Assembly (NCBI GenBank): GCA_018398585.1
Contig: JAGTTD010000001.1
Span: 27,225,438-27,289,437 of the forward strand
From: Simmondsia chinensis
Taxonomy: Eukaryota > Streptophyta > Magnoliopsida > Caryophyllales > Simmondsiaceae
Length of the DNA: 64,000 nucleotides
Reading direction: 5' to 3'
A program made the position numbers and the translations under genes. This document shows, piece by piece, positions 11,560 to 23,917 of this stretch. The stretch's first letter is position 1. The number at the start of each line of letters is the position of its first letter. The notes under the pieces are model-generated. The model was given only the letters and a program-made list of their open reading frames with translations. It was not told the origin of the DNA and searched no databases.

Positions 11560-12645
11560 ATACAATGAATGAAAAATGTAGCTCCAAAAGTTTTTTTTTT
11601 TTTTTTTTTAAATTCTGAGCTGGGGGACTTTGTCTACACGCGAGAGAGTCTAAAATCTTTTGAAGCATTGGTCCTGTTTTCATACGAAACTCTTCAAGAT
11701 TTGAGTGTAAGGAAGATGCTTGTTCCTCCAAGAAATCAAGTTGTTCACTCACACTCTTTTTCTAAAGTCCTTGTTGCGGTTCTTCCTCATTAACCTTATC
11801 CCCTTCTTCATCAAAAATTTCCTCTTCCCCATCTCTCTTTTCATCTATCTCTACTTTTCCTAACTCTATTTGCCTTCTTTACGCATTCATTGTTTTGAAC
11901 ACACAAATCCATCTTTTTCAAAGATGTCTCAATAGAGTCATCTTGATACAGAATGGGGTTTGAAAGAGATGATTAATTTAAAGTACATTTAAAAACAAGG
12001 GTAAGAAGCATGCCATAAGCGGGATTAGTCTTTCATGAATGGATATGAAACATGATTCTAAGACAAAATCCCCAAGATTAATTCTTAACCCATTTAGGGA
12101 CTGAGATGAAAGAAATAGATTTAAGTTCGAGAATGAGTTGAAGCCACCAAATCTTGTAGTGATGTTCATATAAATAAATTTATGCGCCAATTTAAACATC
12201 ACTCCTAAATCATTTGAGTTTGGCTTCTTAGGTTTAGAAAGTGATATTTTACCCCCAAACTTGTTGAAGAAGGAGTTATGGTGAGATTCTTTGAGAGAGA
12301 ATTGGTGGAGTTATCGAGGAAAATTAAAATCACCCTCTTCTTCCAATAAAAGAGGAGAACTTTTGAGAATAACTCAAGAGGAGAAGTTCTAGAAATTTTG
12401 AGGTTGAAGTAAAATTCGCATACTAAATTCGCGTATGCCGGTTCCTTTAAATCAAGTGAACAATTCCCCCAAATTGTTTCACCTTACCCAAGTCCGATCA
12501 TCAAATCTAGCAAATAACACTTCCTTTTTGAGGAAGAGGTTAGAAGAATTTATTAAACTAGGACCCTAGGAAGAAGAAGCATCTTCATCATTTCTAGACC
12601 TCATCTTGAAAGGAGCTACCAATGTCTTTGTACGACCCATGACTT
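11560..12645 (-). pseudogene. Sirevirus third ORF (env position), degenerate
   Basis: Minus-strand coding-like sequence lies between RNase H and the polypurine tracts, where Sireviruses carry an extra ORF. It starts near 12640 with MGRTKTLVAPFK-like sequence and includes FKLAHKFIYMNITTRFGGFN and a frame that resembles the putative plant transposon protein domain found in this position in other plants (from memory). A C-terminal stretch 11752-11546 contains SEQLDFLEEQASSLHSNLEEFR, likely a coiled coil. Stops and frameshifts break it. Whether the product acts as an envelope is unproven in any Sirevirus. Confidence 0.5.
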
Positions 12646-13299
12646 AAAACCTGAAGATATTTGAGTGCATGTTCATGCTTAGGGTTAGGGTTTCAAATAA
12701 AAAGGTGAAATTTAGAGATTTGCCCAAAAATGTTAAATAAAATGAAATACTTGTTAGAATAAATGATTTTTGGTTTAGAAAAGCAAGAAAAGTGAAGAAA
12801 AACAAACAAATTTGAGAAAAACTTGGGTGGTTCATTTTTGAGTCAAGGTTTGTGAAAAAGAACTTTTGACAAAAATCCAAGGTTTTGATGTCAAAAAAAA
12901 GATAAAAAACTTGAATTTGAGTAAAAATTTGTAAGAGATTTGAGAAAAATTGAAGAGAGTTGAGAGTTATTTGCATAATAGAATTTAGGGTTTGTAGAAA
13001 GCATGAGTGAGTGAAGATGAAGTGAAGTGAAGTGAAGTGGGGAAAAAGATCAAAACAGGGGTTAGCATTACTGTTGGCCAGTGAGACCTCTATGTGTCGA
13101 CACACAAAAGAATAGGGCACTTTTTGCAAGTCTGTGAGTTGAAGAACAGAGGACATAACGCGTTTCTATTTTTCTCTGTATGTGTGATGTTTTTCTTTTC
13201 AATTGAAGTACCCCTTTTTGAAAAATAGTCCAAGATTTTATATCAATGAGTAAGATAAAAATAGTTGGTCCATTAAAGCTCTTTCATGTTGAGTAGTGA

Positions 13300-16010
13300 A
13301 ACTTAATATTGAATGCAAATGACTCATGCAAGCAATCAAAGCCAAGTTGAGAAATTGATCATGCCAATTCTAGTTCTAATATCAAAAAAGATTTCTTCAT
13401 CTAGAGGTTTAGTAAAAGTGTCCACTAATGGATCATTTGTGTGAACAAATTTTGCAATCACATCTCCTTTAAGCTCATGATCACCAATAAAATGATGTCT
13501 AACCTCAATATGCTTTGTTCTAGAATGTTAAGCAGGGTTTTTAGTTAAGCATATAGCAGAAGTGTTATCGCACACTATAGGAGCATGTTTAATATGAATG
13601 TTATGGTCATTTAATCGATGCATTAACCACAACATTTGAGGACTACAACTTCTACATGCAACATATTCGGCCTCAACGATGGATAAGGAAACAAAAATTT
13701 TCTCTTTGCTAAACCATGATGCCAAAACATGGCCAAGAAACTAAGTACCACTTGTTTATTTCCGGTCCACTTTGTATGGGGAAAAATCTCCATAACTATA
13801 TCCCACTAAATCAAAGAACTCACTTTTACAGTAGAATAAGCTTAGAATAGGAGTAGCAATTAGGTATGGGGAAATTCTTTTTTACTGCACAGAAATGAGA
13901 TTCCTTAAGACATGCTTGAAATCTAGCACATCGGCACACAATAAATAAAATATCAGAGCAATAAAGTAAAGAAGGGATCCAATCATACCTCTACATAGCT
14001 TTTGATCCTCCTTTTTACCTTTTTTTATCCATGTGTAGCTTGAGTGTGGAGCTCAATGAGCAAATTGCCTTGGAATTTTCCATGCCAAACTTCTTAAGCA
14101 TTTCATTGATGTAATTGGCTTGGTTGATGAAAATTCTTCCCTTGCCATGCTTGAATTCCTTACTCATAAGATTTGTAAATTCTTCAAAAAGAGATAGATT
14201 AGTAGCACCAAATACATATCATCACAATAAATTTCCACATTGAGAATATCACTTCTAGAGTGTTTGATAAAAAGTGTGGTATCAACCTTTCCTCTAAAAA
14301 ATTTATTTTGCATTAGAAAAGAACTCAGTCTCTCATACCCAGTTCTAAGAGCTTGTTTCAATCCATAAAGAGCCTTTTTGAGCTTAAAAATATGATTGAA
14401 AAATTTGTCATCCTCAAATCCGTGTGGTTGTTCAACTTGAGCTTCTTCTTAAACCATTTAAAAATGAAATTTTTACATCCATTTAAAAAATTTTGAAATT
14501 TTTAAATGAAGCAAAGGCACATAAGAGTCGGATAGCTTCGAATATAGCAATAGTTACAAAGGTCTTTTCATAGTTTGTATCTAGCTACTAATCTTTCCTT
14601 ATTTCTTACCACACTGGGAGGAATCACTAATGATTTGACTTATTGGGTGATCCTTCACAAATTTCCAATCACATGTAGTACGTCTTCCTCTTTGGATTGT
14701 ATATTTTCAACATTTCCTTTCTGTTCATCTGTTGGAGCTTCGAGTTGAGCCTTGTCTTGCTCCTCGGATGATGGTATGATGTTGGTTACTTTGATCACTA
14801 TATCATCATTATAACTAGAAATTCTAGAGTTCAAATTGTTACTTTTATCAAATACAACATGTATAGACTCATCTACTACCATTGACCTTTTATTATATAC
14901 TATGTATGCTTTGCTTGTAAGAAAATATCTAATGAATATGCGTTCATCCATTCTTGGATCAAATTTATCAAGATTCCTTTTTCCATAGTCGTGGATGAAG
15001 CATTTACTCCCAAATGGTTTGAAATATGCAATATTTGGTTTTCTTATTTTGTAAAGTTTATAGGGTGTTTTCTTCAACATAGGCCTTATAAAAACTTGAT
15101 TTAGAATGTAGCAGGTGGTGTTAATGGCATCGACCTAAAACAATTTTGGCAAATTATTTTCACAAACTATGGTTTTTGCTATTCATTCAACAGTTCTATT
15201 TTCTGTTCAACCACTTCAGTTTTTTGAGAATCTCTAGGAGGCGAAAAATTGTGCGGGATTCAAAATTAATCTCAATATTTTTCAAAATCATCTTTTTTCA
15301 AATTTCCTTCCGTGATCACTTGTAATTGAAATAATTTTTAAATCGTTTTCAGTTTTCACTTCTTTGCAAAACTTTTCATATTCATCAAATGCTTCACTCT
15401 TATGGAAAAGGCACAAGCACTAAGTAAAATGGGAGTAATCATTAAAAATTACATATCATTTTCCACCAAGGCTCAAATAATCTAGTAGGAGCAAACAAGT
15501 CCATAGGCAAGAGTTCCAGAAGTTGTGAAGTTAAAACTACGTTCTTGGATTTGAATGAAGATCATGGTTGTTTCCCATATTCAAATGCATCATAACTTTG
15601 ATCTCTTTCGAATTAAGCTTTGGTCGTCATCAAACAAGGTTATTTTTTGAAGGTTTTGAAATTAAGTCCATACTAGCATGTTCAAAACTTCTATGTTCAA
15701 ACTAGAACATTTTACAAAGTTCATACATTCAAGATCAATTACATAGACACTATCACATCCTAATTGATCAAGTAATGTTTCATTCATATAAGCAAGTACC
15801 ACTGTACATTTAGATGACTGAAAATGCACACAATAACCTTTATTGTATAGTTGACTAATGTTTAGAAGATTCTAACAAAGAACTGACATTTCCTTTCTTG
15901 TTGGGGCAACATCATCGATACAAAAAATTTTTCCTTTTTTGTTGCCACCAAAAGTGATATTTCCTTTTCTTGGTTTAATGGAAGCAAACTTGCATTTATC
16001 TCCGGTTATA
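13300..16010 (-). pseudogene. Sirevirus-like Copia pol (INT, RT, RNase H), degenerate
   Basis: In minus-strand order: remnants of protease/pre-integrase (about 16010-15600), integrase with its C-terminal region (15080-14655: FGSKCFIHDYGKRNLDKFDPRMDE, the 'GKRNLGKFD' signature of Sireviruses), RT (14600-14164; MKQALRTGYERLSSFLMQNKFFRGKVDTT; the YVDD box reads YCDD at about 14220), and RNase H (13725-13310; SIVEAEYVACRSC, then HIEVRHHFI). Stops, frameshifts and a deletion in the RT N-terminus show it is dead. The order PR-INT-RT-RH is that of Copia. 12646-13300 is spacer with poly-A-rich sequence and one plausible but repeat-like frame. Confidence 0.8.
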
Positions 16011-16019
16011 TGAATTTTG

Positions 16020-16949
16020 AAACCATTATCCAAGCACCACTTTTGATTTTAGTTGTCAATTTTCAAGTATACCATCACAATTTAACAAATTCTTGGTACC
16101 CAAAATTTATTCGGTTCTTCATTATTAGTCTTACCGTTTGGTGGTCGAGATCCTTTTGGTACCTAAACCATTTTTTTCTTTCTCAAATTTCTTTTAGAAG
16201 GACATTGGTACACATTATGCCCATGGTCACCGCAATAGTGACATCTTATAGAGTTTGTCGGGGGTGCGAGGCTTTGAAAAAAAGTACATTAAAAATTTTC
16301 TTTTAAATATTTCCATTATAACCAAATTCTTCTTTGTTGTAAACCTGTTTTTTAAGGAGAGTATCTTGTCAAGTGTTTCTTGCCATTTGAAAACTTTGTT
16401 TAAGATTTTGATAAGTTTTTCTACTCTTTCTTTCAAAGACTCATTTTCCTTCAATAGCGATTCATCTTCCTTGGATTTTTTATTTTTCATTTTCATATGA
16501 TTGTAGCTCTTCTTCTATGGATTGTTTTTCATTAGTAGTTTTATAATTTGATATTTCAAAGACTCATCATTTTTCTCCAAGGACTCATTTTCAAGTTTGA
16601 ACAACAATTGTTATTTCGACTCCTTTTCTAGGCCCATTTTTCCTCAACCCTTTATGCAAGCTTTGTGTCATTTTTTAAAATTTTTTTATATTTCTCATAT
16701 AATTCATGAAATCCAACAAGAAGTTCATCATAAGATATATCGATTACCTCATCCTCTTCAATGCTCTCGTCATCATTGGCCATTAGAAAAAATTAGGCCA
16801 CTTCATTTACGCTTTCTTCATCGGAGTCATCATTGCTATTTTCCCAAGCCACATATACTTTCTTTCGTTCTTCCATTTTGTCCTTCTTTTTGAATATATG
16901 AAAGGACTTTTTGTCCTTAGGCTTGGGATAATCCCGTTTAAGATGTTCA
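16020..16949 (-). pseudogene. Sirevirus-like Copia gag, C-terminal part
   Basis: Minus-strand frames show a zinc-knuckle remnant at the extreme right (HLKRDYPKPKDKKSFH, 16949-16900), an acidic region with NDDSDEESVNEVA (about 16850), a long coiled coil (16496-16227: KESLLKENESLKERVEKL) and the KLDKILSLKN motif typical of Sirevirus gag. The gene is cut at 16949 by the LTR at 16950; GTTCA (16945-16949) would be that insertion's left target duplication. The N-terminal half of gag is not found elsewhere in the window, so the region right of the insertion was later lost. Confidence 0.75.
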
Positions 16950-19124
16950 TGTTAGGAACAGTGTCCTAAAATCCAGATTTATTCTGGATATATTATTTTA
17001 ATTAATAAATAAAATTGAAGTCCCAGTCGTTTCCTAGTTAAATTTGTGTATGTGAGCATTTATACTGCATGTGATTTTCTTTTGGGAAATATCCATGGGA
17101 TGGGTGTAGTCCTCAGACTACAATTTACATGTTTGTTCTAAATGGTTTATGAGACTAAGCCACAGATAGACTTGGAACAAATGATATGGATCGTTGTTTG
17201 AAAGACTAGTAGTCGAAGACAAGTTTGGACCACTTGTATGTTAAGACTATAACGTGACACTTTAGATGGCTTGTCTTGGTCACATGGATGGAGATCCAAA
17301 AGTCTTAGGTTAGTGTGTCTGACACACTAAGTTGGACGATGTAGGTTACTTATTTCTAGACAACTATCGGAGATGAGTGATTCACGCTGTACTGTTTGAA
17401 CGACGACTCTAAATTCTGAGGGTATTCTGGACTTGTGCATGGAGCGTTAGTTACTTTGGTGTACTATAAGTAAGGTCTAAAACAAATGGCTGAAATCCCA
17501 CGTACACTGGGTAGCGGCGTGAACTGTGACAAGGATCAGGTATTCAATAGGGAATCTACAGTCACTCATGAGATATAGATGTCCCCTTAGTTGATCGCAA
17601 ATATTTAAATAGTTCGAAAACTTTGGCCAAAGTATTCGAAGTGTTTGACATTTGGAATTTATACTGTGAATATGTTCAAGTATAAATGAATTATGCAGTG
17701 AAGGGCGAGTAGGTAACAAATGGAGAAGCTGTGAGAAGGATAATAGTAGTGGTTATATTTATCCTTTGTCATGGACATCGAGTGGAGGGGTTGTTGTCAT
17801 CAATACAGTATATAGGGAGATATCGAACAAATAATTTAAGTCTGGAGTGTACTGAGATTTATTTAGTGGAATTAAGTCTCATTAAATGGTAATTAAATTA
17901 ATATCATGAGATGATTTAATTTAACCCATTTGGAGCTAGATTTAAATTGTCCCTGAGGTCCCTGCGCAAGCCTCTGTATTTATTACCATTGGAAAAATAT
18001 TAAAGAATTCATGAGATGAATTATTTATCCATACAATGGGCAAATTAATTTTGCTACACATTATTCATGAGATGAATAAAACTTAAAAATTATAAAAGAA
18101 AATAATTTTGAAAAATTAAAATTCATAAGATGAATTTTTACATATGGAAAACAAAGAAAAAAACAAAAAATAAATAAAAATAAAAAACGCAGTTAAAACA
18201 GTGGCAATCCGTGTATTCGAGGATGGGTAACGTGTCACGTGCTGGGCGGCCCTATGGGGAAATCCGTGTACCCCGGTATGAGCCAATCACTTATCGACAC
18301 GTGGCACACGGTGACGGGCTGAGGACGCCGGTTGAACTGTTACAAAATGCGACGTTTTGAGCTGATTTTTATATAAAACGACGCGTTTTGACTTAAACTG
18401 GGAATCCTTTTTCCACTAAAATTAATTTTTTTTGCTCCGGTATATTCTTATAAATAGAGGGGCTTATTCCGAGGTTTAGCATTGGAGTTCAAAATAATTC
18501 TTTAGGATTTCTGAAATTGTTTCGGAGACCCAGTTTAATATTTTTTCAGAGCCAACCCTCCAGGCAGTTCGAGGTCATTGCGTAGAAGGTCTCGGGGTCT
18601 CGATTTTGAAGAATATTTTCTTTTTGGTTTTTCTTTTACTGGAGTAACTCCATGTATGTTCTTCTTTTTGTTTCGCTTTTCTATTTATTTATAGTATTCA
18701 TTATTATGCCTGTTTAAGTTTGTGTATTGTTATGAATGTATTAGAGTAAAAGGCCTGTAGATCTAAATTAAGAATTTAGATTTGATGATTTAAATTATGA
18801 ATTTAAATCAGTAGATTCCCTAGGTTTAGAGTTATGAATTCTAAATCTGTTCCGCTACGTAATCTTTAGGGAGAATTTTTGAAATTCATCCTAACAACTA
18901 GTATTAGGGCAAAGGGTTTATAGAGATAAACCTATTCCCGGGAACTCTCACACGTGAGGTGTCACGAAGCATGACTCTCCGACCAGGGGCTTAGGTAGAG
19001 AGAAGAGTCTCATACTCTAAGTGCTCTAATAGGTGCCTATTGTTATGACCATAGTTGAGAACTGTGAACCCAATAGTCAGCATCAGAGTTTATTTTTCAA
19101 CAAAATTTATATGTTTTTCCCATC
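16950..19124 (+). mobile_element. 5' LTR of long-LTR Copia element
   Basis: It starts TGTTAGGAACAG and aligns along its length with the solo LTR at 5744-7943. The end is at about 19122-19126 (CCCATCGA replaces CCCAACA), directly followed by a primer site. It lies in plus orientation inside Sirevirus gag. No matching plus-strand 3' LTR is present, so the element is truncated on its right side at about 21150. The U3 part contains several short inverted stretches and ACGTG cores before the TATA box at 18449. Confidence 0.9.
18449..18457 (+). promoter_or_regulatory. TATA box of Copia 5' LTR
   Basis: TATAAATAG is conserved in position and context (GGTATATTC before, GAGG or GAAG after) with the solo LTR. 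Transcription of the element, including the hairpin-rich leader at 19208, would start just downstream. Confidence 0.7.
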
Positions 19125-19126
19125 GA

Positions 19127-19140
19127 TTAGTATCAGAGCC
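19127..19140 (+). other. Primer binding site, tRNA-Met type
   Basis: TTAGTATCAGAGCC follows the LTR end by a few bases and matches the TGGTATCAGAGCC consensus except for one base in the second to third position. It confirms that this LTR is a 5' LTR and that the sequence to its right is the element's leader. Confidence 0.8.
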
Positions 19141-19207
19141 AGACTCTGATTACATTCATAATATACGTGAATAGGTATAATAAGATAGAAATAAATAGAT
19201 TTGCAAT

Positions 19208-20371
19208 TTAATAAAATAGAGATTTTATTAAGAAGGAAAATTAGTTTAATTTGATGTAATGATTTAAATTGTTTGAATCAATAATGAATTAATGATTCAT
19301 TCAGATGATTGTTTGTATTTTTGATTTAAATTGTTTAAATCGGGTTAAAAGAGTTAATAGTTAACTAGGTTATTCAAAGTATCAATTTAAATTGTTTAAA
19401 TCGGTCAAAAGATTTAATAGTTAACTAGGTTGTTTATAGTAACGATTTAAATTGTTTAAATCGTTAATGAATTAATCGTTAATTAGGAACAACCCACAAA
19501 TTCGCCATTGTATTGTTCGTATAATTAGATTATACGTTCTCAGTCATGATTTACGAAATCGTACAGAATTGATCTAATAAGATTAGATTCAAATATTTTT
19601 AATAATGGATAAAACTAATCTAATGAGATTAGATTTAATTATTTTATACGAAATCGAATAAAATCGATTTAATGAGATTAAATTCAATTTATTTTAAAAT
19701 TATTTTAAAAAAAATTTTGACACGGTTATCAGCCTCCGGTATTTATAAAAAAAAATTATTTTTTATTTTTTAGGATGTGTAGACGTCAATACTGATTTAC
19801 ATAATAATTAAGTTAATTATTTTATTAACTAATTTTCTTTTTAGAGTATGATTCTAAATTAGATTATGTGATAATTTAAGTTGTAAATCAAAGTATTTTA
19901 AATAAAAGTTATTTGAAGTTATTTTAGAATAAGATTCTAAAATAGACTATAGGATAGTCTAAGTTAACTTTAATTTTAAAATAAAAGTTAAATTTTGTTA
20001 ATTATATTTTAGAATAAGATTCTAAACTAGACTATTGGATAGTCTAAGCTTGTTTGATTTTAGAATAAGATTCTGAAAAATAGACTATGGGATAGCCTAA
20101 GCACAAAATCGCTATTATTTTAAATAAAATTATTTTTAATTTAATTTTGGAATTAGATTTTGAAAAGTAGATTATGTTATAATCTAAATTAAATGTTGGT
20201 ATTGTTTAATTAAAACTAATTAATTAATTTTTTTGACTGAATTTTAGAATGAGATTTTAATATAAGATTATGAGATAATCTATAATGTAAAACGATAATA
20301 TTTTGAATAAATTAATTAATTAATTTTGGTTAATCTTAGAATGAGATTCTAAGGGGATTATGAGATAATCC
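19208..20371 (+). repeat. Array of about 28 short hairpins in the retrotransposon leader
   Basis: Consecutive inverted repeats, nearly all with 3-nt loops, occupy the region after the primer site. Coordinates: 19208-19231, 19261-19279, 19283-19301, 19323-19341, 19352-19366, 19385-19401, 19440-19466 (12-bp perfect stem), 19470-19484, 19518-19536, 19546-19562, 19571-19589, 19617-19635, 19666-19684, 19803-19821, then seven tandem units of two hairpins each: 19840-19878, 19922-19961, 20008-20046, 20058-20099, 20145-20186, 20244-20281 and 20335-20371. In the tandem units hairpin A is TTAGAAT/ATTCTAA and hairpin B is TAGACTAT/ATAGTCTA, TAGATTAT/ATAATCTA or GGATTAT/ATAATCC. The paired changes indicate that folding is maintained. 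No open frame runs through it. Role unknown; packaging, dimerisation or translation control are guesses. Confidence 0.8.
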
Positions 20372-20491
20372 AGGTTGTAAATGCAAGTTAATTAAAAACC
20401 ACTGGTTATAAAAATCAAGTGGGAGCGAGTTTTCAATTGTTGTAACCTCACGGTCTCCATTACCGGTCTAGCAGTATAGTAGATCGATAGA

Positions 20492-20794
20492 CCTCCCTGC
20501 GGAGGATGTCGGTTTGCAGATTACAGGGTTAGACTTCTTTAGGATAAACCAAAGTACAAAGAAGCGATGCGACCACGTTGCCGTGGAGTATTTCGTGTAT
20601 TTGTATGGAGGTTTAGGTAATGGTTTACACTTGACTAGCGTGATGCATTAGCCTCCCGGAGTAGCTCTGTTGTGTCATGTTAGAGACTAAGGTAAAGGGG
20701 TGAGTTGATCATGTTTAGTATGAGTTACAAGAAAAATAGGGTAATTGAGAATAGTTCTCACCTGGACCAGCTTCGTGCGACCCCGCTGCCGGGG
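20492..20794 (+). repeat. Three GC hairpins with a YTGC loop
   Basis: CCTCC-CTGC-GGAGG (20492-20505), CCACG-TTGC-CGTGG (20573-20586) and CCCCG-CTGC-CGGGG (20781-20794) share the loop but have different, fully paired stems. The last two lie in a longer repeated context (TGCGACC before and GAGTA after). They follow the AT hairpin array in the same leader. The stretch 20372-21037 otherwise holds no gene. Confidence 0.65.
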
Positions 20795-21037
20795 AGTAAG
20801 GAGTGGTGTGTTAGGGTCATCATTGTATGCATGATAGTACCGTTTGGTGGATATCTTACTTATTGTGTATGCTAAATTGAAAGAATATACATCACTGCAT
20901 TGTACATGACTCTTGTTAGACAATTACACATATGTTTGCATTTACAATATTTTATATGGATAGGGCTGGCAAACTTTGCTTGTTTTTTAAATATATAATG
21001 TACTCACTGAACCAAATTACTTTACCTTAAAAAATAA

Positions 21038-21150
21038 GTTAGACTTATTACTCAGGAAGCACCTACTAGAAAGAAAGGAAAGGGCAAGGTTGTTATTGTA
21101 GCAACCAAGTCCATAAGGAAGTCAGCAAAAGAAAAGTGTTTCTTTTGGAC
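21038..21150 (+). pseudogene. Copia gag scrap (zinc-knuckle region)
   Basis: The plus frame from 21056 reads EAPTRKKGKGKVVIVATKS then KSAKEKCFF, which matches the basic linker and first cysteine of the zinc knuckle in Copia gag of the long-LTR family (KKGKGKAVV...KCFHC). It ends abruptly where minus-strand Ty3 gag begins (about 21140-21150). Most of gag between the leader and here is missing. It probably belongs to the element with the LTR at 16950. Confidence 0.55.
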
Positions 21151-23260
21151 TGGTAAGACTCCCTGGCTTTAATGTCCTTGATCAAAGGATTACAAATAAT
21201 GGGAGGCCCCTTGACGTACTTAGCTATGTCAATTTTATATGGAGGATCATCTTCCTCCTCAATTAAGTCGTGCACGTATGTCCCATACACACTGTTTTTC
21301 CAAAGGCTTTCTTCTGTTATGACCACCTCCTATCTAGCAGCACATTCTACCATCTGAAGAACCATCATAAAGTTAGAGCCTTTGATTTTCATCCTGAATT
21401 CAATATCCAAGTCGTTTAGAGCCAGCTTTGCATACTCGAGCTCAGGAAGTGCTACAATGCATTTTAACTGAGCTCACTTGAATCGGTTAATATATTCTTC
21501 CACTGATTCGCTTGACTTTGTCTCATTCGAGCCAAGTCTGACATGGAAATTCCAAAGTCCATTCTTACGAAATTGGACATGGAATTGCTTGGCTATGTTG
21601 TCCTAACAATAAATAAAATTAGGTGGGAGGCTGATATACCACTGGAAAGTTGTCCCAGTCAATGAACTGGGAAACAACCTTAATTTGAGATATTGGTTAT
21701 CTACTACTTCCCTACACTGGCAATTGAATCTCGCCAAGTGCTCGAGAACAAAAATAGTCCCTTCACTAAGAAGAGGGTAAACTCAGGGATTTTGTATTCT
21801 CGAGGAAAAGTGTAATCCTTGTCAATGTAGTTAGGGTACAGTTTAAGATACAAGGGTCTATTGACCCTTGCGAGACCCAGTCCATACATTTGCTCAATGA
21901 GGGCGGCCAATTATTCCTGGAGGGGAAGTTAGGCCCATTTATTATGCACCTGCCACTGTCCTCCAAGTGGATAGGGATCCCTCAGCACCCATCAGAATTG
22001 GGTGAGGGAACGGTTGTTGGCCCCCTAAACCCTGGATATACCCCTTGATCGTACTGGCCATGTGCTTGGTTGGCCATGAAGTATGTCCCAGCAGGACATA
22101 AGTTACATGGCGCGCCTAAGGGCTCTGCAGTACCAACAGGATATTGGTTCATCCTTGTCTGATCAACCCTTAAGTCGTGATCTTTAGGACGTGGGTTATT
22201 AATTTGTCCCCCCAGTATGGTAAGCATGAAGAGGTCCTAGTTGAGAAGTCTAGTTCCCTAAAATAGGGACCTGACCTTGCACTCCTAGTTCAAGGCCTTG
22301 AGTGGGCCTCGAGGTAACCTCCATTGCTTGAGGACTGTGTGAATGGTTATACCTCCCTATCTCAAGGACAGGTAACAATGGTGCAATAAGATTGAGGTCC
22401 CTTGTGAGGCACACTTTCATTTTAATGGCTAGATTCCAAGCGTATGACACATGGGCTGGCCGCAGATGAGTTTTTTTTTAGCGGGAGGGAGTCTTACGAG
22501 GGTAATCTGATGGTACTGATGGAGGGGGTGCAGACCTTAATTTCTTGATATCCTCCCTAACGGCTTGGACCAAGCCATTATGAGACTCGGTTTGTCTAAC
22601 CAAAATAGGCTCAACTTCAACCACTGTCTCCCTGGTCGTGTCCTTAGCAATAAGGGTAGCAATAGAGGACAAGGTCGACTTCCAAGACTCTACCAGTTTC
22701 TTTATGTAGCCTTTTGTTCGTACAGGTCCCAGCGTCATTAATCATGGCTCCCAAAGCGGCAGAATTTTCATGCTGAGCCACAAGATTGCGCTCTGTTTCA
22801 GAACGTTGTCTCTCAAAGGCTTCTCTCCTTGTTTGTTGAACCCTTTGGTCCACAATCTCTAAACAACACTTGAGCATAGCCATGAAACTCTTGTGAGAAT
22901 GGCCATCGAGCCCAATACATTCATCTTCTAGGATGTCATCATCACCACTACTTTCGCTGCCATGGCTGTGACTCATTTCATCCCTCCGAGATATGGGACT
23001 TCATTCTAGAGGACGCTCAAGCAGGGACCCAATAAGGGTCTAAGCCTTCCGGTTCCTCATGCTCGAGGGCACTAGAACTTCTGGTTCTAACCATCGGAGA
23101 ATGGCCAGCAATTACATCTTCATAATCCACGATAGGCAAAAGAAAATGAAGTCTCATTTCAAGCCTCCCATTGTGGTTTCCAAATGACGTGTTTTCCTCA
23201 TTTTGTTTCAAATGATGTGTGTGTGGTCACCATAAATGTGGAAACAAAACAAACCTGAAA
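21140..23260 (-). pseudogene. Ty3-like gag, degenerate
   Basis: Minus-strand frames in order: an acidic N-terminus (22976-22650; MSHSHGSESSGDDDILEDECIG), a coiled-coil stretch rich in R, E and Q (QRVQQTRREAFERQRSETERN), a proline/glycine-rich linker (22450-21980), then the retrotransposon gag core (21910-21480) with YPNYIDKDYTFPREYKIPEFTLF and LRLFPSSLTGTTFQWYISLPP, and the C-terminal SSESVEEYINRFK-like stretch. Many stops and frameshifts. No protease or RT accompanies it. It is truncated at the left by the junction with Copia gag. Confidence 0.7.
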
Positions 23261-23917
23261 AAGGGACTCACCGTGACTAGGGAGTGAGCGTAATCACGAA
23301 CTGCACGTCTTTGACCTCAACCACTCTTTGTTTTCGAAGAAAAGGTTGTGGTATGTTGGTCATCTGACTTTGGTTATAACGTGAGTTCTTCTTATGATTC
23401 AATTAAGAAGACTTTGTTAAGTATTTTTTTTGTGGATTTTATGTATTTTTATGATAGAAAATTAAAAGGGTAAGGACCTAACTCAAGTGTCAGTTACAGT
23501 GATGGAGCAGGGCCCATAGACACCTTTCCTTGTATACTTAAAAGTCAGGAACTAGGGCAGAGACAAACCCAAGAACTCAGTAGTCCACTTACAAGCCCGA
23601 GTCAATTACGTTTTGAGGCTTAGCACCCTTGACTTCTAATAACTCGAATCAGTTTAGGTATGACAAGAGTAAGATGGAGCAAACTGTGTTCAAGTCAAGA
23701 GACAAAGCCTTAAACTAAAGCCTCAAATCTCAACTTGTCAATTTGTGGGAACATACTAAAACTGGAAAGTCATACTTGAAGCCTGAGAATTGTATTACTA
23801 TGGAGGCAAGTACAACAAAGATCTATGTTATGCTATATGCTACTCCTAAGGAAAGGAGCACAAGTGTGTTGTAAAAAACTTGAAGAAGTTTTGTCTTGAG
23901 TCTTTGTGTACTACTTT
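23261..23917. other. Unassigned sequence upstream of degenerate gag
   Basis: This stretch could be the leader of the minus-strand Ty3-like element, but I see no primer site (no reverse complement of TGGTATCAGAGC or TGGCGCC) and no LTR match elsewhere in the window. No open frame of note. Confidence 0.4.

Noticed and set aside
12644..13156. 170-aa minus-strand frame with hydrophobic stretches as an env protein
   Set aside because: It is phenylalanine/leucine-rich because it reads poly-T/GA-rich spacer sequence, lies partly outside the ORF3 region and has no family resemblance.
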